Source of the DNA: an uncultured Oscillospiraceae bacterium
GTDB lineage: Bacteria > Bacillota > Clostridia > Oscillospirales > Oscillospiraceae
Assembly (NCBI GenBank): GCA_947628185.1
Contig: CANQYW010000013.1
Coordinates: 1 to 43,354 of the forward strand
DNA: 43,354 nucleotides
Reading direction: 5' to 3'
Below the pieces are notes generated by a model. It was not told the origin of the DNA. It did no database searches and saw only the letters and a list, made by a program, of their open reading frames with translations. Positions 26,725 to 33,069 of the stretch are shown here, piece after piece. Every line of letters starts with the position of its first letter. Within the stretch, counting starts at the first letter, position 1. The translations under genes were made by a program, and so were the position numbers.

Positions 26725-26754
26725 AAGAAAAGGCCATAGACACCTCTATGGCCT
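26725..26754 (-). terminator. Intrinsic terminator/attenuator just before the toxin start
   Basis: AGGCCATAGA and TCTATGGCCT form a perfect 10-bp stem with a GGTG loop, followed on the minus strand by TTTTCTT. It ends 14 bases before the toxin ATG, so most transcripts should stop before the coding region. Confidence 0.85.
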
Positions 26755-26848
26755 GGACCGGGTACCATGCCGTACCCGGGCGGTCTCATCGACCTAAATT
26801 CCTTTCTCGATCGCGGCCTCATCGGCCAAAAGCAGTTACAAACCGCCT
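26755..26848 (-). ncRNA. Candidate leader RNA (possible RNA antitoxin)
   Basis: The stretch from the promoter start point to the terminator encodes two 13-base hairpins with the same loop: GGCC-GATGA-GGCC (26827-26815) and GGTC-GATGA-GACC (26794-26782), 33 bases apart. The stem difference is a compensatory C-G to T-A change. A third hairpin, CCGGGTAC-GGCATG-GTACCCGG (26779-26758), follows. Repeated hairpins before an attenuator and a MazF-fold toxin resemble type III antitoxin RNAs, though the repeats are short. Confidence 0.5.
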
Positions 26849-26854
26849 GGTATT

Positions 26855-26883
26855 ATTATATATAAACGTAGGAGGATTGTCAA
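26855..26883 (-). promoter_or_regulatory. Consensus sigma-A promoter of the leader RNA and toxin
   Basis: On the minus strand, TTGACA (26883-26878), 17 bases and TATAAT (26860-26855): perfect in both boxes. Such a strong promoter ahead of a terminator fits production of an abundant short RNA. Confidence 0.9.
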
Positions 26884-26923
26884 TGGATTTTTACGGAAAG
26901 ACGGCAACGCGCAGCACGGACAC

Positions 26924-26943
26924 CGAAAGGTCAAAGAGGCGGA
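26924..26943. repeat. 20-bp direct repeat, copy 2
   Basis: Exact copy of the repeat at 25967-25986. It lies 40 bases upstream (minus-strand sense) of the -35 of the toxin promoter and 38 bases past the stop of the CARF-nuclease gene. Confidence 0.85.
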
Positions 26944-26981
26944 GTAGTCAGTCTAAAGTAAAACAAACCGCAAAAAATACA

Positions 26982-28238
26982 TTATGCCGTCTCTGGCCGC
27001 CAGAAGGAGCGGACGCTCCGGACGAGCTCGTCCTCGTCCATGGACTGCACGCCCTCCACGAGCTTAATGCCCATGTCCCGGGCCCGCTGCCTCACGTACT
27101 CCGAGGCGTCGGTATTCCCCAGGGCCGTGGCCACAAGGACCTTCCGCGCGTACTTGCCCCCGAACCTCTCCGCCACGGTGCTCAGTTTATAGAGCTCGTT
27201 TATATCGACGCACCCGTTTTTGCAGGAGACGAACACCGGCAGGAAACCCCGCATCATCATGACGTCCACCTCGTTCTCGGTGTCGTGACTGCCGGGCTCT
27301 AAGTGGATCTCGCCGTCCCAGTCGATGAAAACGCCGCTGAGCACGTCGTTATATGTGTATGAGCCGTCCTTCTCCACGGCGTTGAGGGCGGCGGAGAATA
27401 TCTTGAGCTCCAGTATCTCCCCCGCTTTCGTGAGGCACCGTTTCACCTGCTCGTCCTTGTAGGTTATGGTGAAGACGTCCTCATAGTCGTGGGCGTCGAT
27501 GAGTCCCGCGTGGTAGAGGCGGTTTATGAGCCTCCGGCTGAATATGTACTTCGCGCCGATGGACTCCAGCGCGCCCACGAGATAGTCCTTGGGGGCCGTC
27601 GTGGTGAGGGTGTCGTCCGCCGGGTCCCGAAACTGCTCCGCCAGCATAAATACGCCCAGCTGTGTGTTCCAGAGCCGCACGTCCTGGCGGCATATATCCC
27701 ACATGGTGTCCACGTCGTCAAGGAGATCCCCATCGAGATCCCATAGATGGGTGGTGTAGGGTATGAGGTCGTCGTAGACTATCTCCCCGCCGTAGATCCT
27801 TATGTTCTCCTCCAGCGTCAGCACCGGGAGCTCAGATTCAAGTATCGTCCTGCCGTCCAAATCGCAGTCCTGGACAGTGTTATTTTGTATGTTAAAGCGG
27901 TGCATCTGGATGTTCCTGTCCCTGTAGCGCTCAAAGACTATACCGGTGGCCACGAGAAACGCCTCGTCCCCGCCGGTGACGTCAAATACGCAGTCATCGT
28001 ACGTCTCCACGATGGAGGACAGCACCTCCACCACCCCCGCCATGTCGCCCCGGTTCACCGACCGGGCTATGAACTCCACCTCCACGCCCCGTTCCCGGAG
28101 GATCCCGGCGTACCTCTCGGCGTGGGCCGTCAGCGTCTTTAGCTTGTCCCCCACCAGTATCACCCTGTCAGGGGGGTTCGTTATGCTGGCGCAGATATTC
28201 TCTATGAGCGCCCTGTCAAAATACTCTATGTATGTCAT
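26982..28238 (-). CDS. CARF-domain nuclease, Card1/Can2-like (DUF1887)
   Basis: A 418-residue protein. The N-terminal part (about 25-125) is a CARF-like Rossmann domain: VILVGDKLKTLTAHAERYA, then CVFDVTGGDEAFLVATGI with the TGG ligand loop at 88-90. CARF domains bind cyclic oligoadenylates in type III CRISPR signalling. A winged-helix-like middle (about 215-280) follows. The C-terminus is a PD-(D/E)xK nuclease: Glu278 (GEILELKIFSAAL), Asp325 (ENEVDVMMMRG) and VSCKNG with Lys340. The residue normally acidic in the ExK pair is Ser338; whether this weakens cutting is unknown. GGGGAG precedes the ATG. No cas gene or array is within the window, so the activating nucleotide must come from elsewhere. 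Confidence 0.82.
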   Translation of the reverse strand: MTYIEYFDRALIENICASITNPPDRVILVGDKLKTLTAHAERYAGILRERGVEVEFIARSVNRGDMAGVVEVLSSIVETYDDCVFDVTGGDEAFLVATGIVFERYRDRNIQMHRFNIQNNTVQDCDLDGRTILESELPVLTLEENIRIYGGEIVYDDLIPYTTHLWDLDGDLLDDVDTMWDICRQDVRLWNTQLGVFMLAEQFRDPADDTLTTTAPKDYLVGALESIGAKYIFSRRLINRLYHAGLIDAHDYEDVFTITYKDEQVKRCLTKAGEILELKIFSAALNAVEKDGSYTYNDVLSGVFIDWDGEIHLEPGSHDTENEVDVMMMRGFLPVFVSCKNGCVDINELYKLSTVAERFGGKYARKVLVATALGNTDASEYVRQRARDMGIKLVEGVQSMDEDELVRSVRSFWRPETA

Positions 28239-28284
28239 ACTTATCTCCCCACAACGGCCTCCAGGTCTTGCGTATGTAAGTTCA

Positions 28285-28315
28285 GCGGGAAACCCCGGAG
28301 ACCGGAGTTTCCCGC
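28285..28315 (-). other. Hairpin between the YbjN-like and CARF-nuclease genes
   Basis: GCGGGAAAC and GTTTCCCGC form a 9-bp stem with inner CCGG/CCGG pairing. There is no U-tract on either strand, so it may be a processing or stability element rather than a terminator. Confidence 0.45.
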
Positions 28316-28329
28316 GAAAAGGCTTAAAC

Positions 28330-28812
28330 TTAGCAGTTCTTTATGAAGTCATCAAGGCTCATGATGCCCTTGTCAAGCGCTAAGAACTTGTCGTTATACT
28401 CATCGACCGTGGCGCAGGAGCAGGATATCATGTACTGGAAGAGCCCGTCGCCGAAGTTGCTCTCCCTGTAGGAGGCGGTCATCCTGAAGGCTATGCGGCC
28501 GTCGGACATGTCGTAGTCAAAGCTGCCGTCCGCCAGTCCGAAAGTGGCAACGCAGGTGGCGATGGCGCCCTCCATGCGCTTGGCCTCGGACATCTTGAAG
28601 GACATGGGGGACATGAGCCTAACGAGCTGCCTTGCGGCGTCCACCATGATTATGAACTGCATGGGGATGTCCTCGCCGGTGACTCCGAAGTACGCCACCA
28701 GGTTCTCCTCGTCCTTGTTGTAGTGCCAGTTCCTGTTCTCAATGGCGGTGCAGAGTTTCTTGTAGATCTCCTGGGCCTTCGCGGCTTTCATCTCGTCTGT
28801 CATTTCTGCCAT
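28330..28812 (-). CDS. YbjN-like protein, copy 2
   Basis: A 160-residue cytoplasmic protein of the YbjN family, related in fold to type III secretion chaperones. It has the helix-then-sheet pattern, with NRNWHYNKDEENLVAYFGV, IMVDAARQLVRLMS, GSFDYDMSDGRIAFRM and a C-terminal EYNDKFLALDKGIMSLDDFI. It is a clear paralogue of the next gene upstream, sharing the same motif order and similar ends. No signal peptide or enzyme motif is seen. YbjN proteins in other bacteria affect stress tolerance and may bind client proteins; here they may serve as chaperones or adaptors for the surrounding ATPases, but that is inference. Confidence 0.78.
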   Translation of the reverse strand: MAEMTDEMKAAKAQEIYKKLCTAIENRNWHYNKDEENLVAYFGVTGEDIPMQFIIMVDAARQLVRLMSPMSFKMSEAKRMEGAIATCVATFGLADGSFDYDMSDGRIAFRMTASYRESNFGDGLFQYMISCSCATVDEYNDKFLALDKGIMSLDDFIKNC

Positions 28813-28863
28813 AGTATTATACCATTCCTTTCTTATTACTCTAAAAATTACTGCGTTGGTCTG

Positions 28864-29334
28864 TCACTCGGACAGGAACTTCTCCAGGGACATCAGGTCC
28901 TTCGCAAGCATGAGGAACTTGTCGTTGTAGGCGTCTATTGTCTGGCAGGAGCAGAAGAGCATGTAGCTGAAGGCGTCCCTGCCCATATCGTTCTCCAGGA
29001 TGCTGTTGGTCATGCGGAAGAACATGTGGCCGGACTTCACGTCGTAGTCAAAGCTGCCATCCACGAGCCTGTCGTTGACGACGCTGACCGCCACCGCGAG
29101 ATCCAGGCGCTTATCCGCGGGCACAACGAAGGGCAGGTGGGAGAGGAGCATAACGAGCTGCCTCTCGGCGTCCACCCTGATGGTGATCTTCATGGGGAGG
29201 TCGTCGCCCTGGGCTCCGCACTCGATCTTCAGGTTCTCGTCGTCCTTGCTGTAGTGCCAGTCGTGGCTGTCAAGGGTGCTGCACAGTGTCGCGTACGCGG
29301 CCTGCGCGTTTCTGAGTTTCTTCTCGTCTGCCAT
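28864..29334 (-). CDS. YbjN-like protein, copy 1
   Basis: A 156-residue paralogue of the downstream gene, 51 bases away. Matching segments are DSHDWHYSKDDENLKIECGA, IRVDAERQLVMLLS, GSFDYDVKSGHMFFRM and AYNDKFLMLAKDLMSLEKFL. AAGGAG lies before the ATG. The two copies have diverged considerably, so duplication is not recent and each may have its own partner; a heterodimer is possible. It follows the anti-sigma gene after 112 bases, which hold a hairpin. Confidence 0.78.
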   Translation of the reverse strand: MADEKKLRNAQAAYATLCSTLDSHDWHYSKDDENLKIECGAQGDDLPMKITIRVDAERQLVMLLSHLPFVVPADKRLDLAVAVSVVNDRLVDGSFDYDVKSGHMFFRMTNSILENDMGRDAFSYMLFCSCQTIDAYNDKFLMLAKDLMSLEKFLSE

Positions 29335-29390
29335 GTGATAAATCTCCTTTACACATAATTTTGCTGATGCGCAATTTTTGCGGTATTATC

Positions 29391-29423
29391 ACCGCCGCAA
29401 GATTTTACCGGGCGGCGGTTTTT
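29391..29423 (+). terminator. Hairpin with T-run in the anti-sigma/YbjN gap
   Basis: ACCGCCGC and GCGGCGGT form an 8-bp stem with a 13-base loop, followed on the plus strand by TTTTT. Plus-strand orientation would stop antisense transcription. On the minus strand it is a hairpin without U-tract between the anti-sigma and YbjN genes. Confidence 0.4.
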
Positions 29424-29446
29424 AACTTTTTAAGTCCCAGCTAATT

Positions 29447-29716
29447 TCACTTATCGAGCTCCAGGGACCCCTGCTCCAGCTCCGCGCCGTCGCCGCCGGA
29501 TCGCTCAACCACCCTGTAGACCGCCCGGCCCCGGGCGCCGGCAGTTCCGAGACGTGTAAACTCGTCATAGATAAGCTGGAACGCTTTCAGCCTCTCAAGA
29601 CAGCTCCCGCAGGAGCCTATGTGCCCGTTCACCTTGGAGGCCAGTTTAAGTGACGGGCCGTCAAGCCTGTCCATGGACACGAAGGCGATGAGCTCGTCAT
29701 TAGTCAGATGTTCCAT
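29447..29716 (-). CDS. Zinc-finger anti-sigma factor (zf-HC2 type), soluble
   Basis: An 89-residue protein with LTNDELIAFV at the N-terminus and the zinc motif HIGSCGSC (His-x3-Cys-x2-Cys), the signature of ZAS anti-sigma domains. No membrane segment follows, so it is a cytoplasmic version that may respond to redox state or to partner proteins. Its start overlaps the end of the sigma gene by 17 bases, so the pair is translationally coupled. It should bind and inhibit the neighbouring sigma factor. Confidence 0.75.
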   Translation of the reverse strand: MEHLTNDELIAFVSMDRLDGPSLKLASKVNGHIGSCGSCLERLKAFQLIYDEFTRLGTAGARGRAVYRVVERSGGDGAELEQGSLELDK

Positions 29717-30551
29717 CGTCCATCATCCGTCCCTTCGCCGCGCTCTCACACATGGCACGATTCACAAGGCCGTTCATCCGATTTACCCAGTCGCTGATCG
29801 TAGCCTTACCACCTTTCCTCATAAAGAACTCCCTATATGGGATCTCATAGTATCTGCGGCCGCCCCCAAACTCCCGCATGAGCTGTTTTTTTATCTTCTC
29901 GTCCTCCTCCGGGGTTATGACGAGCCAGGGTATGTTCCCGGCGGCGGCGCGTATCATCTCGTACATCTCCCCCAGGGTCCTGCTCTCAAAGGACTCCAGG
30001 AGCATGGAATTTGACTTTATCTTCGTCACGTCCAGGTCCAGCATCATGATGGACTGGGCGAGCCAGGTTAGTATCTTGTAGACCTGGGACCTTGAATTTA
30101 TGACGATGGAGAATGCCCGGGCGAGGGCCTCCACCCGCTCCTCGGTTATGTCCAGCGTCTCGTCCTTGGCGGGGACACGCTCCTCCTCTCCCTCATCAAA
30201 GCCCCGGACTTTCGCGTTCACGCGCCGGAGGGCATTCGCGAAGTCGCACTTTATGTTCCAGGCCAGCTTGAACATCCACCTCTTGAACCACTCCTGGTCC
30301 CGGTTGACGCCGCCCTCCACGCCCTCCCGCAGGAGGAAGGACGCCTTACAGGTCTTTATGAGCCGGAGCTGTATCTCCTGCATGATGTCGTCCTCCAGCA
30401 TCCGGCCCCGGAGCTGGATGTCGTCGGAGCACCAGCGCCTCACCTGTCTCCTCAGGGTCTTCTCCGCGATGGCGCAGAGCATGTCGAAGGACGATCCGTC
30501 CCCGCAAAGCAGCTCATCGACCATGATGTCAAACTCTTCCGAAGTAAACAT
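29700..30551 (-). CDS. ECF-like sigma factor, divergent
   Basis: I start this 283-residue protein at the ATG at 30551 rather than the longer frame to 30767, because the extra 72 residues look non-coding and overlap promoter-like sequence and iterons. Region 2 is visible: RMLEDDIMQEIQLRLI (core-binding) and WFKRWMFKLAWNIKCDFANALRR (the -10 recognition helix pattern). Region 4 is not clear; the C-terminal KGGKATISDWVNRMNGLVNR might be a helix-turn-helix. The overlapping anti-sigma gene supports the call. It is longer than ordinary ECF factors. It may direct expression of this island. Confidence 0.68.
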   Translation of the reverse strand: MFTSEEFDIMVDELLCGDGSSFDMLCAIAEKTLRRQVRRWCSDDIQLRGRMLEDDIMQEIQLRLIKTCKASFLLREGVEGGVNRDQEWFKRWMFKLAWNIKCDFANALRRVNAKVRGFDEGEEERVPAKDETLDITEERVEALARAFSIVINSRSQVYKILTWLAQSIMMLDLDVTKIKSNSMLLESFESRTLGEMYEMIRAAAGNIPWLVITPEEDEKIKKQLMREFGGGRRYYEIPYREFFMRKGGKATISDWVNRMNGLVNRAMCESAAKGRMMDDGTSD

Positions 30552-30603
30552 GCTCCGCCTCGCCCCACTCTCCCCTCGGACTAATACCAGTTTAGAGTAC
30601 CAT

Positions 30604-30622
30604 ATTATAGGGCGATTGTCAA
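30604..30622 (-). promoter_or_regulatory. Promoter-like elements before the sigma gene
   Basis: On the minus strand a perfect TTGACA (30622-30617) is followed after only 7 bases by TATAAT (30609-30604). The spacing is too short for one promoter; each may pair with weaker partners (TTGACA with TACTCT at 17 bases). About 50 bases remain to the start codon. Confidence 0.35.
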
Positions 30623-30690
30623 TACACACAGTTAAAGTGCCGGCACTGCGGACATTATGGACCACATTGACAAATGGTTTCGGGTCCCCG

Positions 30691-30730
30691 GAGCGCTCCA
30701 GCGTCCTCCACCGGCCTCCACTGGGCTCCA
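30691..30730 (-). promoter_or_regulatory. Four TGGAG elements at exact 10-bp spacing
   Basis: Read on the plus strand, each of four successive 10-base blocks ends in CTCCA (30696-30700, 30706-30710, 30716-30720, 30726-30730). One helical turn between copies puts all on one DNA face, as for cooperative binding sites. They lie just after a TATAAT (30740-30735, minus strand), upstream of the sigma gene. Confidence 0.55.
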
Positions 30731-30786
30731 CACAATTATATAACGGGGCGCTGGGGAATTTTCGCACATCCCCGGCGGGAAATCAT

Positions 30787-31953
30787 TTAGTTTTCGATGT
30801 GCACCTTCTGTCCCCAGGGTGGCTCCACGCCGCTATTGACGATTATCCACACCACCGGCACGCCCATGGCCGCGGACTCGTCGGGGAAATTGCAGTAGCC
30901 GTCGGTGAGGATAATGACGAGGCTGGGAAGTCTCTCCGCCATGTGCTGGCGCATGTACCTGAATATGGCGGCGAAGTTCGTCCCGCCGCCCCCCACGGGC
31001 TTCACGCGCCGAAGTTCCTCCACCGTCTCAAAGGGCACGGGGTCGGTGACGGCGGTGTCGAAGAAGGATATCTCCCCGCGCAGGGTGTCTATCTGCTCCA
31101 CGGCGTCCTGCACCTCGCCGAATGCCTGGGCCAGGGCCTTATCGGATATGGAGCCGCTGGTGTCCACCAGGAACCAGAGGTTCTCCACCATCTCCCCCGA
31201 GATGTCCGCCTGGAAGGAGGGCATTATGACGTCCCCCTGGTAGCGCCTGTCGGGGGATAAGTAGGTAAAGTCGCTGGAGTCGTTTCTTATGTAGTCCTGC
31301 AGGAGCTGCCGCCAGTTCGTCTTCGGGGTGTGGGATATCTCCTTGAGGTAGCGTTTCAGCGCCCCGGGGACCCCCGAGCCCCAGTTGGAGCTCCGGGAGG
31401 CCTCCCGGATGTTCGCCTCCCACACGTCCGAGAGGCTCGGGTCCTTTATGCTGTCCCAGACGGCGTGGGAGTCCAGCGTCCCACTGAGCTCTATCCCCTC
31501 GGGACTGCCGCCGTCTTTGAGGAACATATAGTATATCTCCTCGGCGGTGTAGCGGTTCCCCTCGTTGCCGTCCGGCGCCCGGTGGAAGACCTGACAGCCG
31601 TCCACCGTGAACTCCTCCCGGCCATAAACTTCCAGTATGCAGGAGTTCACCACCGTGTCGCAGGCCACGTTATATAGGCGGTGGAGGAGCGTCCTGCCCC
31701 GGAGGCAGTGTTTCAGGACGCAGTGCATCACCTCGTGGAGCATGACGAACTTCAGCTCCTCGTCCGATATTCTCCACACGAACTCCGGGTCGAAAACTAT
31801 GCTCTGCATGTCGGTGTAGGCCGTGCCGCACTTTGAGAGGCCGAAACGGAGCCTCAGCAGGAGCCGGCCGAAGAAGGGGAACTCCTCCAGTAGCTCCGCC
31901 CTGTTGCGGGTGAGCCGCGCTGATATGGCGGCGGCCGTGGCTCTATTCTCCAT
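30787..31953 (-). CDS. vWA-domain protein with HEVMH metallopeptidase-like domain (DUF2201)
   Basis: A 388-residue protein. The N-terminal domain has LHEVMHCVLKHCLRG (His73-Glu74-His77) and a later VACDTVVNS with Asp99, the pattern of putative zinc peptidases of the DUF2201 family. The C-terminal domain is a von Willebrand factor A fold with a complete MIDAS: DTSGS (Asp264, Ser266, Ser268), Thr325 in GGGGTNF and Asp351 in LTDGY. Such proteins are encoded beside MoxR ATPases, as here with a 9-base gap, and are thought to work as metal-dependent partners of the ATPase, comparable in principle to ViaA with RavA. Both active sites look intact. Confidence 0.9.
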   Translation of the reverse strand: MENRATAAAISARLTRNRAELLEEFPFFGRLLLRLRFGLSKCGTAYTDMQSIVFDPEFVWRISDEELKFVMLHEVMHCVLKHCLRGRTLLHRLYNVACDTVVNSCILEVYGREEFTVDGCQVFHRAPDGNEGNRYTAEEIYYMFLKDGGSPEGIELSGTLDSHAVWDSIKDPSLSDVWEANIREASRSSNWGSGVPGALKRYLKEISHTPKTNWRQLLQDYIRNDSSDFTYLSPDRRYQGDVIMPSFQADISGEMVENLWFLVDTSGSISDKALAQAFGEVQDAVEQIDTLRGEISFFDTAVTDPVPFETVEELRRVKPVGGGGTNFAAIFRYMRQHMAERLPSLVIILTDGYCNFPDESAAMGVPVVWIIVNSGVEPPWGQKVHIEN

Positions 31954-31962
31954 AACGCCGCC

Positions 31963-33069
31963 TCACAGATACCGCTTGTTGCGGGCTATCCAGATCTGGA
32001 AGGATGAGCACTTCATGAGTTTCAGTTTCAGCGTCTCCAGACAGTTGAGGTCCTTGAAGAAGGGGAAGGCGAAGTCCGGCGGGAAACGGCTGGCGTAGGC
32101 GCAGACGTTCTCCAGCTCCTGGCCGGATATCCTCTCCGCCCGCTCCCGCACAGCCGCCACGAGGCTGGAACTGAGGGCGTAGAGCGTGTCCTGCCGCTTG
32201 GGGTATATCCGGCACCTGCCGGCGATTATGTCCGCCACCGGGGGCATGTCGGAGTTATTTTTGCACCAGGCCTCGAACTCCACCGCCGTGTCCGTCCCCA
32301 CGCAGCCGCTAATTAACTGGTGGAGCTCCGCCGGCTGGCGTTTCGTGACGCCCAGGAGCGTGCTCACAAATACCCAGCTCCGGGGCGTGGGGTAGGCGAT
32401 GTCGCTGGACTCCGGCTCCAAGCAGAGCTTATCGTTATTAAAGGAGAGGTACCCCACCACCCGGCTGTCAACGCCGTTTTGCACCGCCCACTCCCGCCAG
32501 GACTCAAAGTCCGTGCGGATCTCAAAGTGCATGAGCCTGTTGCACAGCGCCTTCGGCATCTTGTAGGCCACACTCTGGTCCGTGGTCCTATTTCCGGCGG
32601 CTATGACTATGCAGTTCTCCGGCAGACGGTGCTCGCCCACGGTCCGGTCGAGGCATATCTGATACGCCGCCGCCTGCACCGACTGGGGCGCCGCGGAGAG
32701 CTCGTCGAGAAAGAGAAGGTTAATGGTGTCCCTCCCCTCGGGCATGTCGAATACCCTGGGCTTCAGCCAATTTGTGAACTGCCTGTTGGCGTCCGCCACC
32801 GGCACGCCCCTGAGGTCCACCGGGGAGTAGAGGAGGAGCCGCACGTCCGTGACGGCCACCTTCTTCCCGGTCCGGCGGCGCAGCCCCTCCGCAAGCTGCC
32901 TCACGCCCTCGGACTTGCCTATCCCCGCAGGTCCCCAGAGGAACGGCGTGGGCACCAGGCGGAAGGGCGTCCCCATCCTGTCGGCGCTCTGGTAGAGCTC
33001 TGCGAGCTCCCTCACCATCCCCGTCACCGTGACGGAGGGCAGATTCGTATTCTTGTTCTCCACACTCAT
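31963..33069 (-). CDS. MoxR-family AAA+ ATPase
   Basis: A 368-residue cytoplasmic ATPase. Walker A is GPAGIGKS (46-53), Walker B LLFLDE (118-123), and a sensor-1 position is in CIVIAAGNRTTDQS. Between Walker A and B, RLLLYSPVDLRGVPV fits the MoxR insert. The C-terminal part is helical. MoxR enzymes act as chaperones that assemble or activate protein complexes together with vWA partners; the vWA gene follows directly. The ATG overlaps the stop of the helicase gene (ATGA), so helicase, MoxR and vWA are made together. Confidence 0.93.
   Translation of the reverse strand: MSVENKNTNLPSVTVTGMVRELAELYQSADRMGTPFRLVPTPFLWGPAGIGKSEGVRQLAEGLRRRTGKKVAVTDVRLLLYSPVDLRGVPVADANRQFTNWLKPRVFDMPEGRDTINLLFLDELSAAPQSVQAAAYQICLDRTVGEHRLPENCIVIAAGNRTTDQSVAYKMPKALCNRLMHFEIRTDFESWREWAVQNGVDSRVVGYLSFNNDKLCLEPESSDIAYPTPRSWVFVSTLLGVTKRQPAELHQLISGCVGTDTAVEFEAWCKNNSDMPPVADIIAGRCRIYPKRQDTLYALSSSLVAAVRERAERISGQELENVCAYASRFPPDFAFPFFKDLNCLETLKLKLMKCSSFQIWIARNKRYL

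Noticed and set aside
26801-26830. Hammerhead ribozyme in the toxin leader (GATGA and GAAA are present)
   Set aside because: The core would need CUGAUGA, but the bases read CCGATGA, and no stem II joins it to GAAA.
26748-27302. Plus-strand frame with GGAGG before an ATG at 26883
   Set aside because: It is antisense to the CARF-nuclease 3' end and overlaps the toxin promoter; the product looks random. The GGAGG is within the spacer of the minus-strand promoter.
30552-30767. 72-residue N-terminal extension of the sigma factor
   Set aside because: It covers iterons and promoter-like boxes and lacks conserved features.
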